From contig JAUUYJ010000071.1 of NCBI GenBank assembly GCA_030588275.1, positions 1 to 9,887 of the forward strand: DNA of 9,887 nt. Reading direction: 5' to 3'. Both the position numbers and the translations under genes were made by a program. Under the pieces are notes generated by a model. The model did not search any database. It saw only the letters and a list, made by a program, of their open reading frames with translations, and was not told the DNA's origin. Source of the stretch: Candidatus Zixiibacteriota bacterium. Lineage in GTDB: Bacteria > Zixibacteria > MSB-5A5 > GN15 > JAAZOE01. This document shows positions 1-7,970 of this stretch, piece after piece (within the stretch, counting starts at the first letter, position 1; each line of letters starts with the position of its first letter).

Positions 1-297
1 AATAGCAAGAATTATCAGATGCGTCAATTTTCTGAGCGGACCGCGATCAATACGCCGATTCAGGGGACGGCGGCTGATTTGATAAAAATAGCGATGATAA
101 ATATCGACAAAAAGATGTCTAAGATGAAATCATTGATGGTTCTTCAGGTTCATGATGAACTGGTTTTTGATACTCACAAAGATGAAGTTGACCAACTGAT
201 CAGGCTTGTCCGAAAAGAGATGTCGGGAGCGATAAAAATGAAGGTTCCTCTTGATGTTGATATTGCAACCGGCTCGAATTGGCTTGAGGCAAAATAA
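1..297 (+). CDS. polA: DNA polymerase I, C-terminal fragment (5' truncated by window edge)
   Basis: The gene is open from base 1 in frame 1 and only its last 98 codons are visible. The product extends primers in DNA repair and Okazaki fragment maturation in the cytoplasm. The fragment carries the end of the family A polymerase palm: the TAINTPIQGTAADLIKIAM segment (about residues 14-32 of the fragment) and motif C, QVHDELVFD, whose Asp (residue 52) and Glu (53) follow the conserved His and bind catalytic metal. The C-terminus, ending near GSNWLEAK, matches the usual family ending, so the 3' end is intact. The ATG at 19 is internal and not a start. The TAA stop shares its last base with the coaE ATG, which suggests translational coupling. 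polA next to coaE is a common bacterial arrangement. The exonuclease domains lie outside the window and cannot be judged. Confidence 0.96.
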   Translation, partial: NSKNYQMRQFSERTAINTPIQGTAADLIKIAMINIDKKMSKMKSLMVLQVHDELVFDTHKDEVDQLIRLVRKEMSGAIKMKVPLDVDIATGSNWLEAK

Positions 298-887
298 TGA
301 TTATCGGTGTCACCGGCCTGATTGGGTCCGGGAAAAGTGAAGTTGCCACTGAGTTTGAGAGGCAGGGGGGCAACCTGATTGATGCCGATGAGATCGGGCG
401 AGAAGTGGTTGAATCAGATCAATCGGTCCTGTACCGACTGGTCCTTGAATTTGGCAATTCGATTCTTGATTCAGATGGAAAATTAATTCGCCGTCAATTG
501 GGACGACTTGCATTCTCCGATCAAAGCAAGAGAGATATGCTTAACGCAATCGTGCATCCGCCCTTGTTGACTTTGCTTGAGAACCGAATCCGGGTATCTG
601 AAGATAAATTTGATCACACGATTGTTGATGCGGCATTGTTAATATTTTGGGGTTGCCACACCAAGGTCGATTATACTCTTTTGGTTCATGCCTCAAAAAA
701 AACCCGATTGGAGCGTCTAAAAAGGAAAGGCTTGTCGATAACTGAATTCAATTACCGCAACAAAGCACAACTATCTTTATCCGAATTGAAAGCCGGCTCT
801 GATTCAGTTATATTAAACGAAGGATCGATCCGATTACTACGCCAAAAAACGACAAAATTGTACGTCCAAATTACCGAAAACGGTTGA
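297..887 (+). CDS. coaE: Dephospho-CoA kinase
   Basis: This enzyme phosphorylates the 3'-hydroxyl of dephospho-CoA with ATP, the last step of coenzyme A synthesis, in the cytoplasm. The 196 aa length is normal for the family. Visible motifs are the P-loop GLIGSGKS (residues 7-14), the DAD segment (29-31) followed by the helix IGREVVE, LNAIVHP (82-88), and the lid and substrate region from RLKRKGLS to QLSLSELKAGSDSVI (about 138-172), ending with an NEGS turn. The usual D-x-P-L-L-F-E motif reads DAALLIFWG here (111-119), so the Pro and Glu are replaced; this is mildly atypical, but the rest of the fold signature is intact. The ATG overlaps the polA stop by one base, so translation is probably coupled. 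The stop codon lies inside a candidate promoter for the downstream transketolase gene. Confidence 0.96.
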   Translation: MIIGVTGLIGSGKSEVATEFERQGGNLIDADEIGREVVESDQSVLYRLVLEFGNSILDSDGKLIRRQLGRLAFSDQSKRDMLNAIVHPPLLTLLENRIRVSEDKFDHTIVDAALLIFWGCHTKVDYTLLVHASKKTRLERLKRKGLSITEFNYRNKAQLSLSELKAGSDSVILNEGSIRLLRQKTTKLYVQITENG

Positions 888-911
888 CATCAATCGGTTT
901 TTTCATCTAAT
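884..911 (+). promoter_or_regulatory. Candidate sigma70-type promoter for transketolase
   Basis: A perfect TTGACA (884-889) overlaps the coaE stop codon. After a 16-bp spacer it is followed by TCTAAT (906-911), which matches TATAAT at five of six positions. Transcription would begin near 918, leaving a leader of about 30 nt before the transketolase ATG at 949. This is a pattern match only; the sigma factor preference of the organism is unknown. Confidence 0.45.
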
Positions 912-938
912 TCAGCGAGAATGTAGCCGTCTCACTTT

Positions 939-945
939 GGGAGGT
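939..945 (+). promoter_or_regulatory. Ribosome binding site GGGAGGT of transketolase
   Basis: GGGAGGT lies three bases before the ATG at 949. It decides the start: the in-frame TTG at 937 overlaps this Shine-Dalgarno sequence and has no ribosome binding site of its own. The same heptamer precedes two of the dockerin-like genes (8811-8817 and 9167-9173, minus strand). Confidence 0.85.
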
Positions 946-948
946 AAT

Positions 949-2952
949 ATGAGTACCAATACGGATCTTCTCAGTTCCGAAATGACCATAGAAAAATTGC
1001 AAGAGCGCGCCAATTATATGCGTGGATTAAACCTTGTTTCGTTATGTTGTGCCGGTTCGGGACACTCAGGCGGAACGCTTTCAATGATGGATATGCTTTC
1101 TGCTTTGTACCTAAAAACGATCAAGCATGATCCGAAGAATCCGAAGTGGGAAGATCGCGATCGAGTGATCTGGTCGGCTGGTCACAAGGCACCTGCTTTG
1201 TATGTTTCATTGGCCGTGTCCGGATATTTTCCTGAGATCGGTTTGGCCAAACTGCGTGCACTGGGCTCACCCTTTCAGGGACACCCGCATCATAAAGATT
1301 GCCCCGGTGTAGAGATATCCTCTGGCTCTTTGGGGCAGGGATTTTCGGTGGCGGTCGGTGTTGCTCTGGCGGCCAAAACTGATAAAAAAGATTACCGCGT
1401 TTTTGTCATTTCTTCCGATGGTGAACAACAGGAAGGCTCGATGTGGGAAGCTGCAATGTCAGCAGCCAACTTTAAACTTGATAATTTGATTATGATCCTT
1501 GATCGCAACCGTCTTCAGATTGATGGTTGGACCAATGATGTTATGGCGATTGAGCCTCTGGCTGACAAGTACCGTTCCTTTGGCTGGGAAGTTTTAGAGA
1601 TAGATGGCCACAACATGGATGAAATCGTGGCCGCTTTCGATAAAGCATATGATAACAAATCTGGAAAGCCGGTTGTCGTCCTAGCCAATACGGTCAAGGG
1701 CAAAGGGATTAGCTTTATGGAAGATGTCGCCGGTTGGCATGGCAAGCCACCGAACAAAGAAGAGCTGGCCAAATGTATGGTCGAACTTGGGTTGACCAAG
1801 ATAATTGACTGCGACGCCTTCTTCAAAGTTGCGGACGATTATCAAGTCGTTGTAGAAAATCGATTGACCGAAAATCTACCTAACTTTTCCCAGGATTACT
1901 GGTGGAATAAAAATACGACAATGAAAACGGAGATGGACCCAACTCGTAAGGGGATGGGGCGAGCTTTGGAAGAGTATGGTGATGACGAACGGATAGTTTG
2001 CATCGGCGCCGATATCTCTGGCTCAATAACGATCTCGATGTTCTATGAAAAGCATCCCGAACGAATGAACCGTTGGTTCTCAGTCGGTGTTGCCGAGCAA
2101 AACGGTACGACGGTGGCTGTTGGTTTGGCTAAAGAGGGTAAGATTCCGGTCTTTGGAACTTATGGAGTTTTCTCTTCAGCCCGTAACCTTGACCAAATAC
2201 GCGTTTCCATCTGCTATGGTGATTACAATGTTTTGATTGTTGGTGCTCATGGTGGAGTATCGGTTGGCCCGGATGGTGCGACTCATCAGGAACTGGAATC
2301 ATTGTTCCAAATGTGCGGTCTGCCCAACATGAATGTGGCGGTTCCGTGCGATTCGCACGAAACGAAACGGATGACCAAAGCGCTTCTGTTTGATATCGTC
2401 GGTCCCAAGTATCTCCGGTTTGCTCGCGAAGCCACGCCGATTATCACCAATGACGCCACCCCTTTTCAGTATGGGATTGCCAATATCTTCAGGTTTCGAG
2501 GCGAGAAGGAAAACTTTATTGATGCCTTCGACGTTAAGCTCTCAACCGAATATAAGAATGAGAATGAAGACCTGACGTTGATCGCTTGCGGACCGGAAAC
2601 GGCCGAAGCATGTCGGGCCGCCTGGATTTTGAAAAAGGAATACAACCTGGAAACTCGGGTGGTGAATATTCATACTCTCAAACCGCTGGATCGCCAGGCA
2701 ATTATTGATTCTGCTCGCGATACCGGTGTCATTTTGACCTGCGAAGAACATCAGGTCGGAGGTTTGGGTAATTGGGTAGCATCATCGGTTTTGCAAGCAA
2801 CCGATCAAGTCAAAAAAGCTGTACAGTTTGATATGCTTGGTGTACCGGATCGTTTTGGCGAATCCGGAAAATCGTGGCAGTTGATAAAGGAGTTTGGACT
2901 GGCGGCAGAATATATTGCCGAGCGGGCCAAAAAACTCCATGACCGTAAATAA
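949..2952 (+). CDS. tkt: Transketolase, single chain
   Basis: Transketolase moves two-carbon ketol units between sugar phosphates in the non-oxidative pentose phosphate pathway, using thiamine diphosphate and a divalent metal, in the cytoplasm. The 667 aa chain has the N-terminal cofactor domain (about 10-275), the pyrimidine-binding domain (about 332-500) and a C-terminal domain (about 535-665). Visible residues include H39 (GSGHSGG), H79 (AGHKAP), SGSLGQG (125-131), the diphosphate motif DGEQQEG (157-163) running to DRNRLQIDG (about 185-193), H264 (GWHGK), E383 of VGVAEQN and H446 of DGATHQE. The N-terminal motif resembles the split two-subunit (archaeal and actinobacterial type) transketolases more than the E. 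coli type, yet both halves are fused here. The first Gly of the GDG motif is Ser (S156). 1-deoxyxylulose-5-phosphate synthase is a related alternative but fits the length and motifs less well. The gene starts after its own candidate promoter and is probably cotranscribed with the aminotransferase 20 bp downstream. Confidence 0.93.
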   Translation: MSTNTDLLSSEMTIEKLQERANYMRGLNLVSLCCAGSGHSGGTLSMMDMLSALYLKTIKHDPKNPKWEDRDRVIWSAGHKAPALYVSLAVSGYFPEIGLAKLRALGSPFQGHPHHKDCPGVEISSGSLGQGFSVAVGVALAAKTDKKDYRVFVISSDGEQQEGSMWEAAMSAANFKLDNLIMILDRNRLQIDGWTNDVMAIEPLADKYRSFGWEVLEIDGHNMDEIVAAFDKAYDNKSGKPVVVLANTVKGKGISFMEDVAGWHGKPPNKEELAKCMVELGLTKIIDCDAFFKVADDYQVVVENRLTENLPNFSQDYWWNKNTTMKTEMDPTRKGMGRALEEYGDDERIVCIGADISGSITISMFYEKHPERMNRWFSVGVAEQNGTTVAVGLAKEGKIPVFGTYGVFSSARNLDQIRVSICYGDYNVLIVGAHGGVSVGPDGATHQELESLFQMCGLPNMNVAVPCDSHETKRMTKALLFDIVGPKYLRFAREATPIITNDATPFQYGIANIFRFRGEKENFIDAFDVKLSTEYKNENEDLTLIACGPETAEACRAAWILKKEYNLETRVVNIHTLKPLDRQAIIDSARDTGVILTCEEHQVGGLGNWVASSVLQATDQVKKAVQFDMLGVPDRFGESGKSWQLIKEFGLAAEYIAERAKKLHDRK

Positions 2953-2972
2953 CGCTAATAAGGGCGTATAAT

Positions 2973-4154
2973 ATGAAATTTGCCGATAGAATGTCTCGCC
3001 TTGGTACTGAGTCTGCTTTTGAAGTTCTGGCTCGGGCCCAGAGGTTAGAGAAAGAAACCGGGATGGAGTATATTCACCTGATGATTGGTGAACCTGACTT
3101 TGATACTCCCAAAAATATTCGGGATGCCGCAACACTGGCTCTCGAAGATGGATTTACTCATTACACGCCAGCATTCGGTTTACCGGAAACGCGCGAGGCT
3201 ATCTCAGAATATTATTTTAAACTTCGTGGCGTCAGGTACGATCCGGAACAGATTGTTGTCACACCGGGGTCGAAAGAGATTATGTTCTCTTTGATTATGA
3301 TGCTTGGTGAGCCGGGTGTTGAGATTGTTTATCCCAATCCGGGATATCCAATCTACAAATCTGTGATCGACTTTTCCGGTGCAACTGCGGTTCCGATTGC
3401 ATTGAAAGAGGAGAATCAGTTTCGACTTGATGTTGACGAACTGGATCGGTTGACCAATTCCAATACGCGCTTGCTGATCATAAACAGTCCGCAGAACCCG
3501 ACCGGTGGAGTTTTAAATCGGGAAGATGTTGAGCGGATTTATAAGTTGGCTTGCGAAAAAGATTTCTTGGTAATGACCGATGAAGTTTATTCTCGGATTA
3601 TTTATGATACTAAGTTTGAAACGATTTCACAGTTTGACGAAAAGCAGGAGCGAGTAATCGTTACCGATGGTTTGTCGAAAGTGTTTGCCATGTGCGGTTG
3701 GCGCGTTGGCTGGGGGTTGATGCCTAAGTCAATTGCTCCCGGTATTGCCCGGTTGCAAACAAACATAACATCATGTGCCACATCCTTTATTCAAAAGGCA
3801 ACGATTGAGGCGCTGTTGGGCAATCAGGACGAACCAAAGAAGATGATCGCCGAATTTCAAAGGCGTCGTGATTTCATCGTCGATGGCTTAAATGAAATTG
3901 AGGGATTTTCTTGCCTCAAACCACTCGGTGCGTTTTATGTTTGGCCTAACATTCGTGAGACCGGATGGACCTCCGGCGAACTGGCCGAACACTTTATGAC
4001 CAAGTTGGGAGTTGCTGGCTTGGCCGGTACCGCCTTTGGTTCTGAAGGGGAAGGGTATCTCCGCTTCTCGTATGCCAACTCAATCGAGAATATCGAGAAG
4101 GCTTTGGTTCGGATGAAAAAAGCTATGCCGAATCTGATTAAAGAACCGGTATAG
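2973..4154 (+). CDS. Class I/II PLP-dependent aminotransferase (aspartate aminotransferase-like)
   Basis: This fold-type I pyridoxal-phosphate aminotransferase of 393 aa has the usual full length and is cytoplasmic. Key residues are visible: the N-terminal HLMIGEPDFDTP segment (35-46), PNPGYPIY (121-128), NSPQNPTGG (171-179) with N175, the TDEVYSR segment (202-208) with D203 and Y206, the Schiff-base lysine K236 in TDGLSKVFAM, R244 in GWRVGW, and R364 in YLRFSYA, the usual substrate carboxylate arginine. These place it in the broad group that includes aspartate, alanine and aromatic or LL-diaminopimelate-like aminotransferases; the sequence alone does not fix the amino donor. AAGGG (2960-2964) serves as a modest ribosome binding site. 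The gene is 20 bp after transketolase and is followed 20 bp later by an intrinsic terminator, so it closes that transcription unit. A role in handling glutamate from the neighbouring peptidoglycan salvage genes is possible but unproven. Confidence 0.93.
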   Translation: MKFADRMSRLGTESAFEVLARAQRLEKETGMEYIHLMIGEPDFDTPKNIRDAATLALEDGFTHYTPAFGLPETREAISEYYFKLRGVRYDPEQIVVTPGSKEIMFSLIMMLGEPGVEIVYPNPGYPIYKSVIDFSGATAVPIALKEENQFRLDVDELDRLTNSNTRLLIINSPQNPTGGVLNREDVERIYKLACEKDFLVMTDEVYSRIIYDTKFETISQFDEKQERVIVTDGLSKVFAMCGWRVGWGLMPKSIAPGIARLQTNITSCATSFIQKATIEALLGNQDEPKKMIAEFQRRRDFIVDGLNEIEGFSCLKPLGAFYVWPNIRETGWTSGELAEHFMTKLGVAGLAGTAFGSEGEGYLRFSYANSIENIEKALVRMKKAMPNLIKEPV

Positions 4155-4174
4155 GACGATCAATTATATATTCA

Positions 4175-4203
4175 AAAAGGGCGCCATTTTAGGCGCCTTT
4201 TTT
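4175..4203 (+). terminator. Rho-independent terminator after the aminotransferase
   Basis: GGCGCC (4181-4186) pairs with GGCGCC (4193-4198) around the 6-nt loop ATTTTA. It is extended by a G-U pair (4180/4199) and A-U pairs between the AAAAA at 4175-4179 and the T run at 4199-4203. The T tract follows the stem directly. The A tract on the other side could let it act in both directions. It separates the transketolase-aminotransferase unit from the peptidoglycan gene unit. Confidence 0.9.
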
Positions 4204-4219
4204 GTGCCGACAATTTTGG

Positions 4220-4248
4220 TTGCCATGTCATATGGGAGAGCGTATGGT
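4220..4248 (+). promoter_or_regulatory. Possible promoter for the peptidoglycan gene unit
   Basis: TTGCCA (4220-4225; five of six to TTGACA) is followed after exactly 17 bp by TATGGT (4243-4248; four of six to TATAAT). Transcription would then start close to 4255, the first base of an in-frame ATG. The match is weak and the stretch is short, so this is only a candidate. A new promoter is expected somewhere here because a strong terminator ends just before it. Confidence 0.25.
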
Positions 4249-4254
4249 TTGGAT

Positions 4255-5055
4255 ATGCGATATGGTATTATAAATATTGTGGTTGCCGATATGAGGTCCA
4301 AACCTGAGATGTTCTCGGAGAGATTATCGCAGGTTCTCTTTGGAACGCCGGTGAAAATCAGGACGACCAAAAGCAAATATTCCAGAATTCAATTGCCTGA
4401 AGGTTACCTCGGCTGGTGCCGATCTGCGCATATCAACATGATTGATCATAAATCATGGGAAAAATATCAGGCCAAAAAGAAATGGTCTGTTCGAGCGTTG
4501 TCTGTCAAAGTTTTTGATCAGGCTGGTAAGAATCAGCATCCATATAACCTCTATTTTGGTACCGAGCTGATTATTCAGAAGAATAATAAATTGGGCCTGT
4601 TTAAAATTCCGGGTAGCACAAACCGATCGCTCTCCTGTTCATCACTTCTCGATCCCCAAGCTAATAAGCAATCTGAACTCCGGCAGAGTCATATTACTTC
4701 TTGCGCAAAAAGATTTCTCGGCACTCCCTACCTCTGGGGCGGCATCACACCAATGGGGATTGACTGTAGCGGATTGGTGCAATTAATTTATCGTTTTCAT
4801 GGAATAGAGCTCCCGCGCGACAGCAAAGAACAACGCAACTGCGGAGAAAATATCGATTACGACAGCATCAAGTCGGGCGATTTGTTGTTTTTCCCCGGTC
4901 ATATTGCTATCTCTTTGGGAAGAGGCCGACTGATTCATGCCTCCGCTCATCGTGGCATGGTGGCGATAGATTCGCTTATTAAATCGGATCAGAATTATCG
5001 CAAAGATTTGGATCGCGATTTTGAATTCGCCCGGCGCATTGAATTATGCAAATAA
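4255..5055 (+). CDS. NlpC/P60 family cysteine endopeptidase with SH3-like N-terminal domains (YkfC-like)
   Basis: Probable gamma-D-glutamyl-L-diamino acid endopeptidase, which cuts peptidoglycan stem peptides after D-Glu. From the ATG at 4255 the protein has 266 aa: a bacterial SH3-like domain (about 4-60, with ADMRSKP and a closing LPEGYLGWCRSAHI), a second divergent SH3-like segment (about 78-133), and the NlpC/P60 domain (about 150-266). The catalytic set is C171 (GIDCSGLV), H216 (PGHIAISL) and H228 (RLIHAS); FLGTPYLWGG and LPRDS are also typical. No signal peptide is visible, so it should act in the cytoplasm on imported peptides, as YkfC does. The start is uncertain. The frame is open from a GTG at 4204 that touches the terminator; ATG 4225 has no ribosome binding site; TTG 4249 has GGAG (4235-4238) 10 nt before it; ATG 4255 begins right at the SH3 domain. 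Its end overlaps the epimerase by 10 bp. Confidence 0.88.
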   Translation: MRYGIINIVVADMRSKPEMFSERLSQVLFGTPVKIRTTKSKYSRIQLPEGYLGWCRSAHINMIDHKSWEKYQAKKKWSVRALSVKVFDQAGKNQHPYNLYFGTELIIQKNNKLGLFKIPGSTNRSLSCSSLLDPQANKQSELRQSHITSCAKRFLGTPYLWGGITPMGIDCSGLVQLIYRFHGIELPRDSKEQRNCGENIDYDSIKSGDLLFFPGHIAISLGRGRLIHASAHRGMVAIDSLIKSDQNYRKDLDRDFEFARRIELCK

Positions 5056-6035
5056 AAATCAGACCACTTGATTTAAAGCTAAAGCGTGATTTTATCATCG
5101 CAGGAGGGCACGCAGAATCTAAAAATAACTTCTTAGTAATTTGTGAGGGGATCGGCTTGGGGGAGGCGTCAGGTTCGGTTGCTTATGGTCCGGAACCGGG
5201 GGAGATTGAGCGGGATTTAGTTTCATTGGCTAAGAAATTGAAAGATGTTGGATTCCAATCAGGCGGAATTGTTATTAGGGAAATGGCTGAAGAGTTTTCA
5301 AAACCGGCCCTGTGCGGTATCTCGACAGCCTGGTATGATTTTTGTGCGAAACGGGACAATCAAAGTTTGGCCGGACTATTCGGGTTGCCAGAGGCCGTTC
5401 AGATGGAGACCTCTGTAACGGTTTCGATTGGAGATAGTTCTGAAATTGAAAACTGGGTGAAGTTAGGGTATAGAAATATTAAAGTTAAGCTGGGGCGAGA
5501 TTTCAAATCGGCGCTCAATGTGATAAACCGTTATCAGGATGTGAAGTTTCGGATTGATGCCAATGGGAGTTGGAAGGAGTCTGATGCCCAGATTTTTATC
5601 GAGCAGATATCGGGTAGTAATGTGAAGTTGATTGAACAGCCGTTCTCAGCCGGAGATGTTGAGAATTGGAAGCGATTGAAAGAGAGCCGTAATATCCCCA
5701 TTTTTATGGATGAATCGATCGTTTCCGCCGATGATGTAATGAGAGTTGCATCGTACGTTGATGGCGTTAATATAAAAATCCAGAAGTCGGGAAGCATTGA
5801 AGTCGCATGTGACGCACTCAAACGAGCGCGTTTACTCGGATTGAAAACTATGATCGGATGTATGATTGAATCGTCGGTTGGAATAGCGACTGCAATGCAA
5901 CTTTCATCCTTGGCCGATTACATTGATTTGGATGGACAGTTACTGCTTGATGATGAGAGGTTTGTCGGATTGGAATATAATGATGGTCTTGTTAAGGTTA
6001 CCGGAAAGATAGGTCATGGCGTTTCTCAAGCATAG
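5046..6035 (+). CDS. Dipeptide epimerase of the L-Ala-D/L-Glu epimerase type (enolase superfamily)
   Basis: This enzyme probably converts L-Ala-D-Glu from murein peptides into L-Ala-L-Glu, which normal peptidases can use. The 329 aa length fits the muconate lactonizing subgroup of the enolase superfamily. Visible are the KxK acid/base motif (NIKVKLG, K146 and K148), metal ligands D171 (RIDANGSW), E197 (LIEQPF) and D222 (MDES), the opposite-face lysine K244 (VNIKIQKSG), and a DxD motif (D294 and D296 in DYIDLDG). In known Ala-Glu epimerases the DxD motif holds the dipeptide amino group, which favours this assignment over o-succinylbenzoate synthase or muconate cycloisomerase. The gene overlaps the NlpC/P60 gene by 10 bp and the amidase by 20 bp, so all three are very likely cotranslated. 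Neighbouring a YkfC-like peptidase mirrors the ykf murein-peptide operon of Bacillus. The enzyme is cytoplasmic, and exact dipeptide specificity is inferred. Confidence 0.9.
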   Translation: MQIKIRPLDLKLKRDFIIAGGHAESKNNFLVICEGIGLGEASGSVAYGPEPGEIERDLVSLAKKLKDVGFQSGGIVIREMAEEFSKPALCGISTAWYDFCAKRDNQSLAGLFGLPEAVQMETSVTVSIGDSSEIENWVKLGYRNIKVKLGRDFKSALNVINRYQDVKFRIDANGSWKESDAQIFIEQISGSNVKLIEQPFSAGDVENWKRLKESRNIPIFMDESIVSADDVMRVASYVDGVNIKIQKSGSIEVACDALKRARLLGLKTMIGCMIESSVGIATAMQLSSLADYIDLDGQLLLDDERFVGLEYNDGLVKVTGKIGHGVSQA

Positions 6036-7938
6036 CATGATATTAGTAATCTCATTTTTGGTAATCGCAATCGGTGCGATAGCGGGCGATCTGGATCTGA
6101 AAGTTGTTTATCCCAAGCCGGATCAAAACATTCGCGCGGTTGATTCTACGTTTATTTTCGGAGCGGTAAAGCCGGGCTCTATACTCACAGTTAATGATAC
6201 CGATGTCGAGGTTCACGAGGGTGGGGGATGGCTGGCATTTCTTCCGGTGAAATCGGGACCGTTTGTTTTCAATCTGTCTGCATCCAATGGTGATATCCGC
6301 GACACTATGTCGGTAGTGGTAAATTTCCCTGTGCTTCCTAACAACAGATGCGATAGTCTGTATATTAGTTCCGGTTCGCAGGCTCCTCATTCGGAGCTGT
6401 GGATTAAACCGGGAGATCGGATTGATCTGTCATTTTCGGGGACGCCGTTCTGCAATGGTTTTGCCATTATTGAAAACTGCGATGACACAATCATCATGAC
6501 TGAAGCCGATCCAGGAAATTATTACTCTGGGAGATCAGTATTTGATTCGATATCAGGCAACATTGCCACACCCGAATCATTACTAATCAGAGGCCAGTAC
6601 CGAGGGAGTTTGTTGGTCCCGGAATTAAATGACGATTCGCTCCAGGTAACATTTGGACTTTATCCCCCGTCGTTTGACCAACTGACCTGGCACAGACTGT
6701 ATTCGTCCGATCACACGATTCCTCTTGAAACTTTGGCTGGTCTCCCTCCTAAAATTATAACTAATAGACTAGGTGCGACGATTAAATTGCTGAACCACAA
6801 GGACCGGATGGTTTTTAGGTTAAAAGATAGCTTAACGACGATTCGGACCGGACCGGGGAAGGGGTATCTTTGCATTCAACAACCAGCCGGAATTGAAGTG
6901 GAGTTGGTTGGGAAAAAAGGCCGTTGGTTAAAGCTCCAATTGGCTCCGAATCAGATTGGTTGGGTGCCTGACACATCTGGAGTGATTTTGCCGTCCAATT
7001 CAGCTCTTCCACATTCATTTGTCAATCTTGTCAGGACCAACAGCTTTGAAAATCGGACAACCGTTTCGGTCTCGACTTCGGCTCGTCACCCGTTTCGGGT
7101 GGTTGAGAATATTCGCGAAAAGAGCATCACCATTTATTTTTATGGGGTTGATTCTGACGTCGATTGGATCAGGTACGATAACGACGACAGGCTGATTGAT
7201 CATATCGTTTGGTTTCAGGATGAGCCGTCGGTTTTCGGCCTAAAAATATATCTGATCGAGGGTAAAATCTGGGGCTATGACGGGTACTATGTCGGCGAGC
7301 AGTTTAGATTCGACATCAAGCCAAAGCCAACAGTATATTCCAGTATTTCTGAGCTTCGTTTTGTTCTCGACCCAGGGCATTCCCCCGACCGAGGTGCGGT
7401 CGGTCCGACCGGGTTGACTGAGGCTGAAGCCAACTTAGAAATCGCCTTGGTCCTGGCCAAGATGCTTCGCATTGAGGGAGCCGAGGTAGTGATGACGCGC
7501 GATGATGCTTCACCTTTGCCGCTCTACGATCGGCCCAAGATAGCGATGCGGGCTAAGGGTGATATTTTTATATCGATTCATAACAACGCTCTGCCGGATG
7601 GGACCAATCCGTTTGTCAATAATGGTATTTCGGTTTTTTATTACCATCCTCATTCGGCTGATCTGGCCAACTCCGTTCATGATGCGATGACACGCAATAT
7701 TGATCTTGCCGATCATGGTTGGTTTTACGGCAATTTTGCCGTCAATCGTCCGACGCAGTATCCGGCGATTTTGGTCGAGTGTGCCTTTATGATGATTCCG
7801 GAGCAGGAAGCAATGCTTAAGACCAAGAGCTTTCGCAAAAGGATCGCCTCGGCAATAATCGAAGGGGTCAAAGATTATCTGCGGGGCCGACCGGAAACCC
7901 AATGGGATCGTATTCTCAAAGAATCGTACAACCGGTAA
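6016..7938 (+). CDS. Secreted N-acetylmuramoyl-L-alanine amidase (Amidase_3) with long multidomain N-terminus
   Basis: This exported zinc amidase cuts the bond between N-acetylmuramic acid and L-Ala in peptidoglycan. The 640 aa protein starts with a Sec signal peptide (1-23, with K5, a hydrophobic stretch 8-22 and an AIA cleavage motif). Next come an Ig-like beta region (about 28-105), a stretch I cannot assign (about 108-240), an SH3-like domain (about 265-322, with RTGPGKGYL and GWVPDTSG) and an AMIN-like beta region (about 345-435). The Amidase_3 domain (about 447-622) has H455 (LDPGHSP), E469 (GLTEAEAN) and H522 (SIHNNA) as zinc ligands and catalytic E589 (LVECAFM). GGAAAG at 6003-6008, inside the epimerase gene, fits the ATG at 6016; the ATG at 6037 lacks a site and would drop the positive residues. 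It is the last gene of the overlapping peptidoglycan unit and would release the stem peptides that the two upstream enzymes process. No terminator is evident before the convergent gene 32 bp away. Confidence 0.92.
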   Translation: MAFLKHSMILVISFLVIAIGAIAGDLDLKVVYPKPDQNIRAVDSTFIFGAVKPGSILTVNDTDVEVHEGGGWLAFLPVKSGPFVFNLSASNGDIRDTMSVVVNFPVLPNNRCDSLYISSGSQAPHSELWIKPGDRIDLSFSGTPFCNGFAIIENCDDTIIMTEADPGNYYSGRSVFDSISGNIATPESLLIRGQYRGSLLVPELNDDSLQVTFGLYPPSFDQLTWHRLYSSDHTIPLETLAGLPPKIITNRLGATIKLLNHKDRMVFRLKDSLTTIRTGPGKGYLCIQQPAGIEVELVGKKGRWLKLQLAPNQIGWVPDTSGVILPSNSALPHSFVNLVRTNSFENRTTVSVSTSARHPFRVVENIREKSITIYFYGVDSDVDWIRYDNDDRLIDHIVWFQDEPSVFGLKIYLIEGKIWGYDGYYVGEQFRFDIKPKPTVYSSISELRFVLDPGHSPDRGAVGPTGLTEAEANLEIALVLAKMLRIEGAEVVMTRDDASPLPLYDRPKIAMRAKGDIFISIHNNALPDGTNPFVNNGISVFYYHPHSADLANSVHDAMTRNIDLADHGWFYGNFAVNRPTQYPAILVECAFMMIPEQEAMLKTKSFRKRIASAIIEGVKDYLRGRPETQWDRILKESYNR

Positions 7939-7970
7939 TCCTACGCTATTTATCTTATTTCACAAGCAGG

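Noticed and set aside
937..948. Upstream TTG start for transketolase
   Set aside because: The TTG overlaps the GGGAGGT ribosome binding site of the ATG at 949 and has no site of its own.
2967..2972. Perfect TATAAT directly before the aminotransferase ATG
   Set aside because: It touches the start codon, no -35 box is seen at a proper distance, and transcription from it would begin inside the gene.
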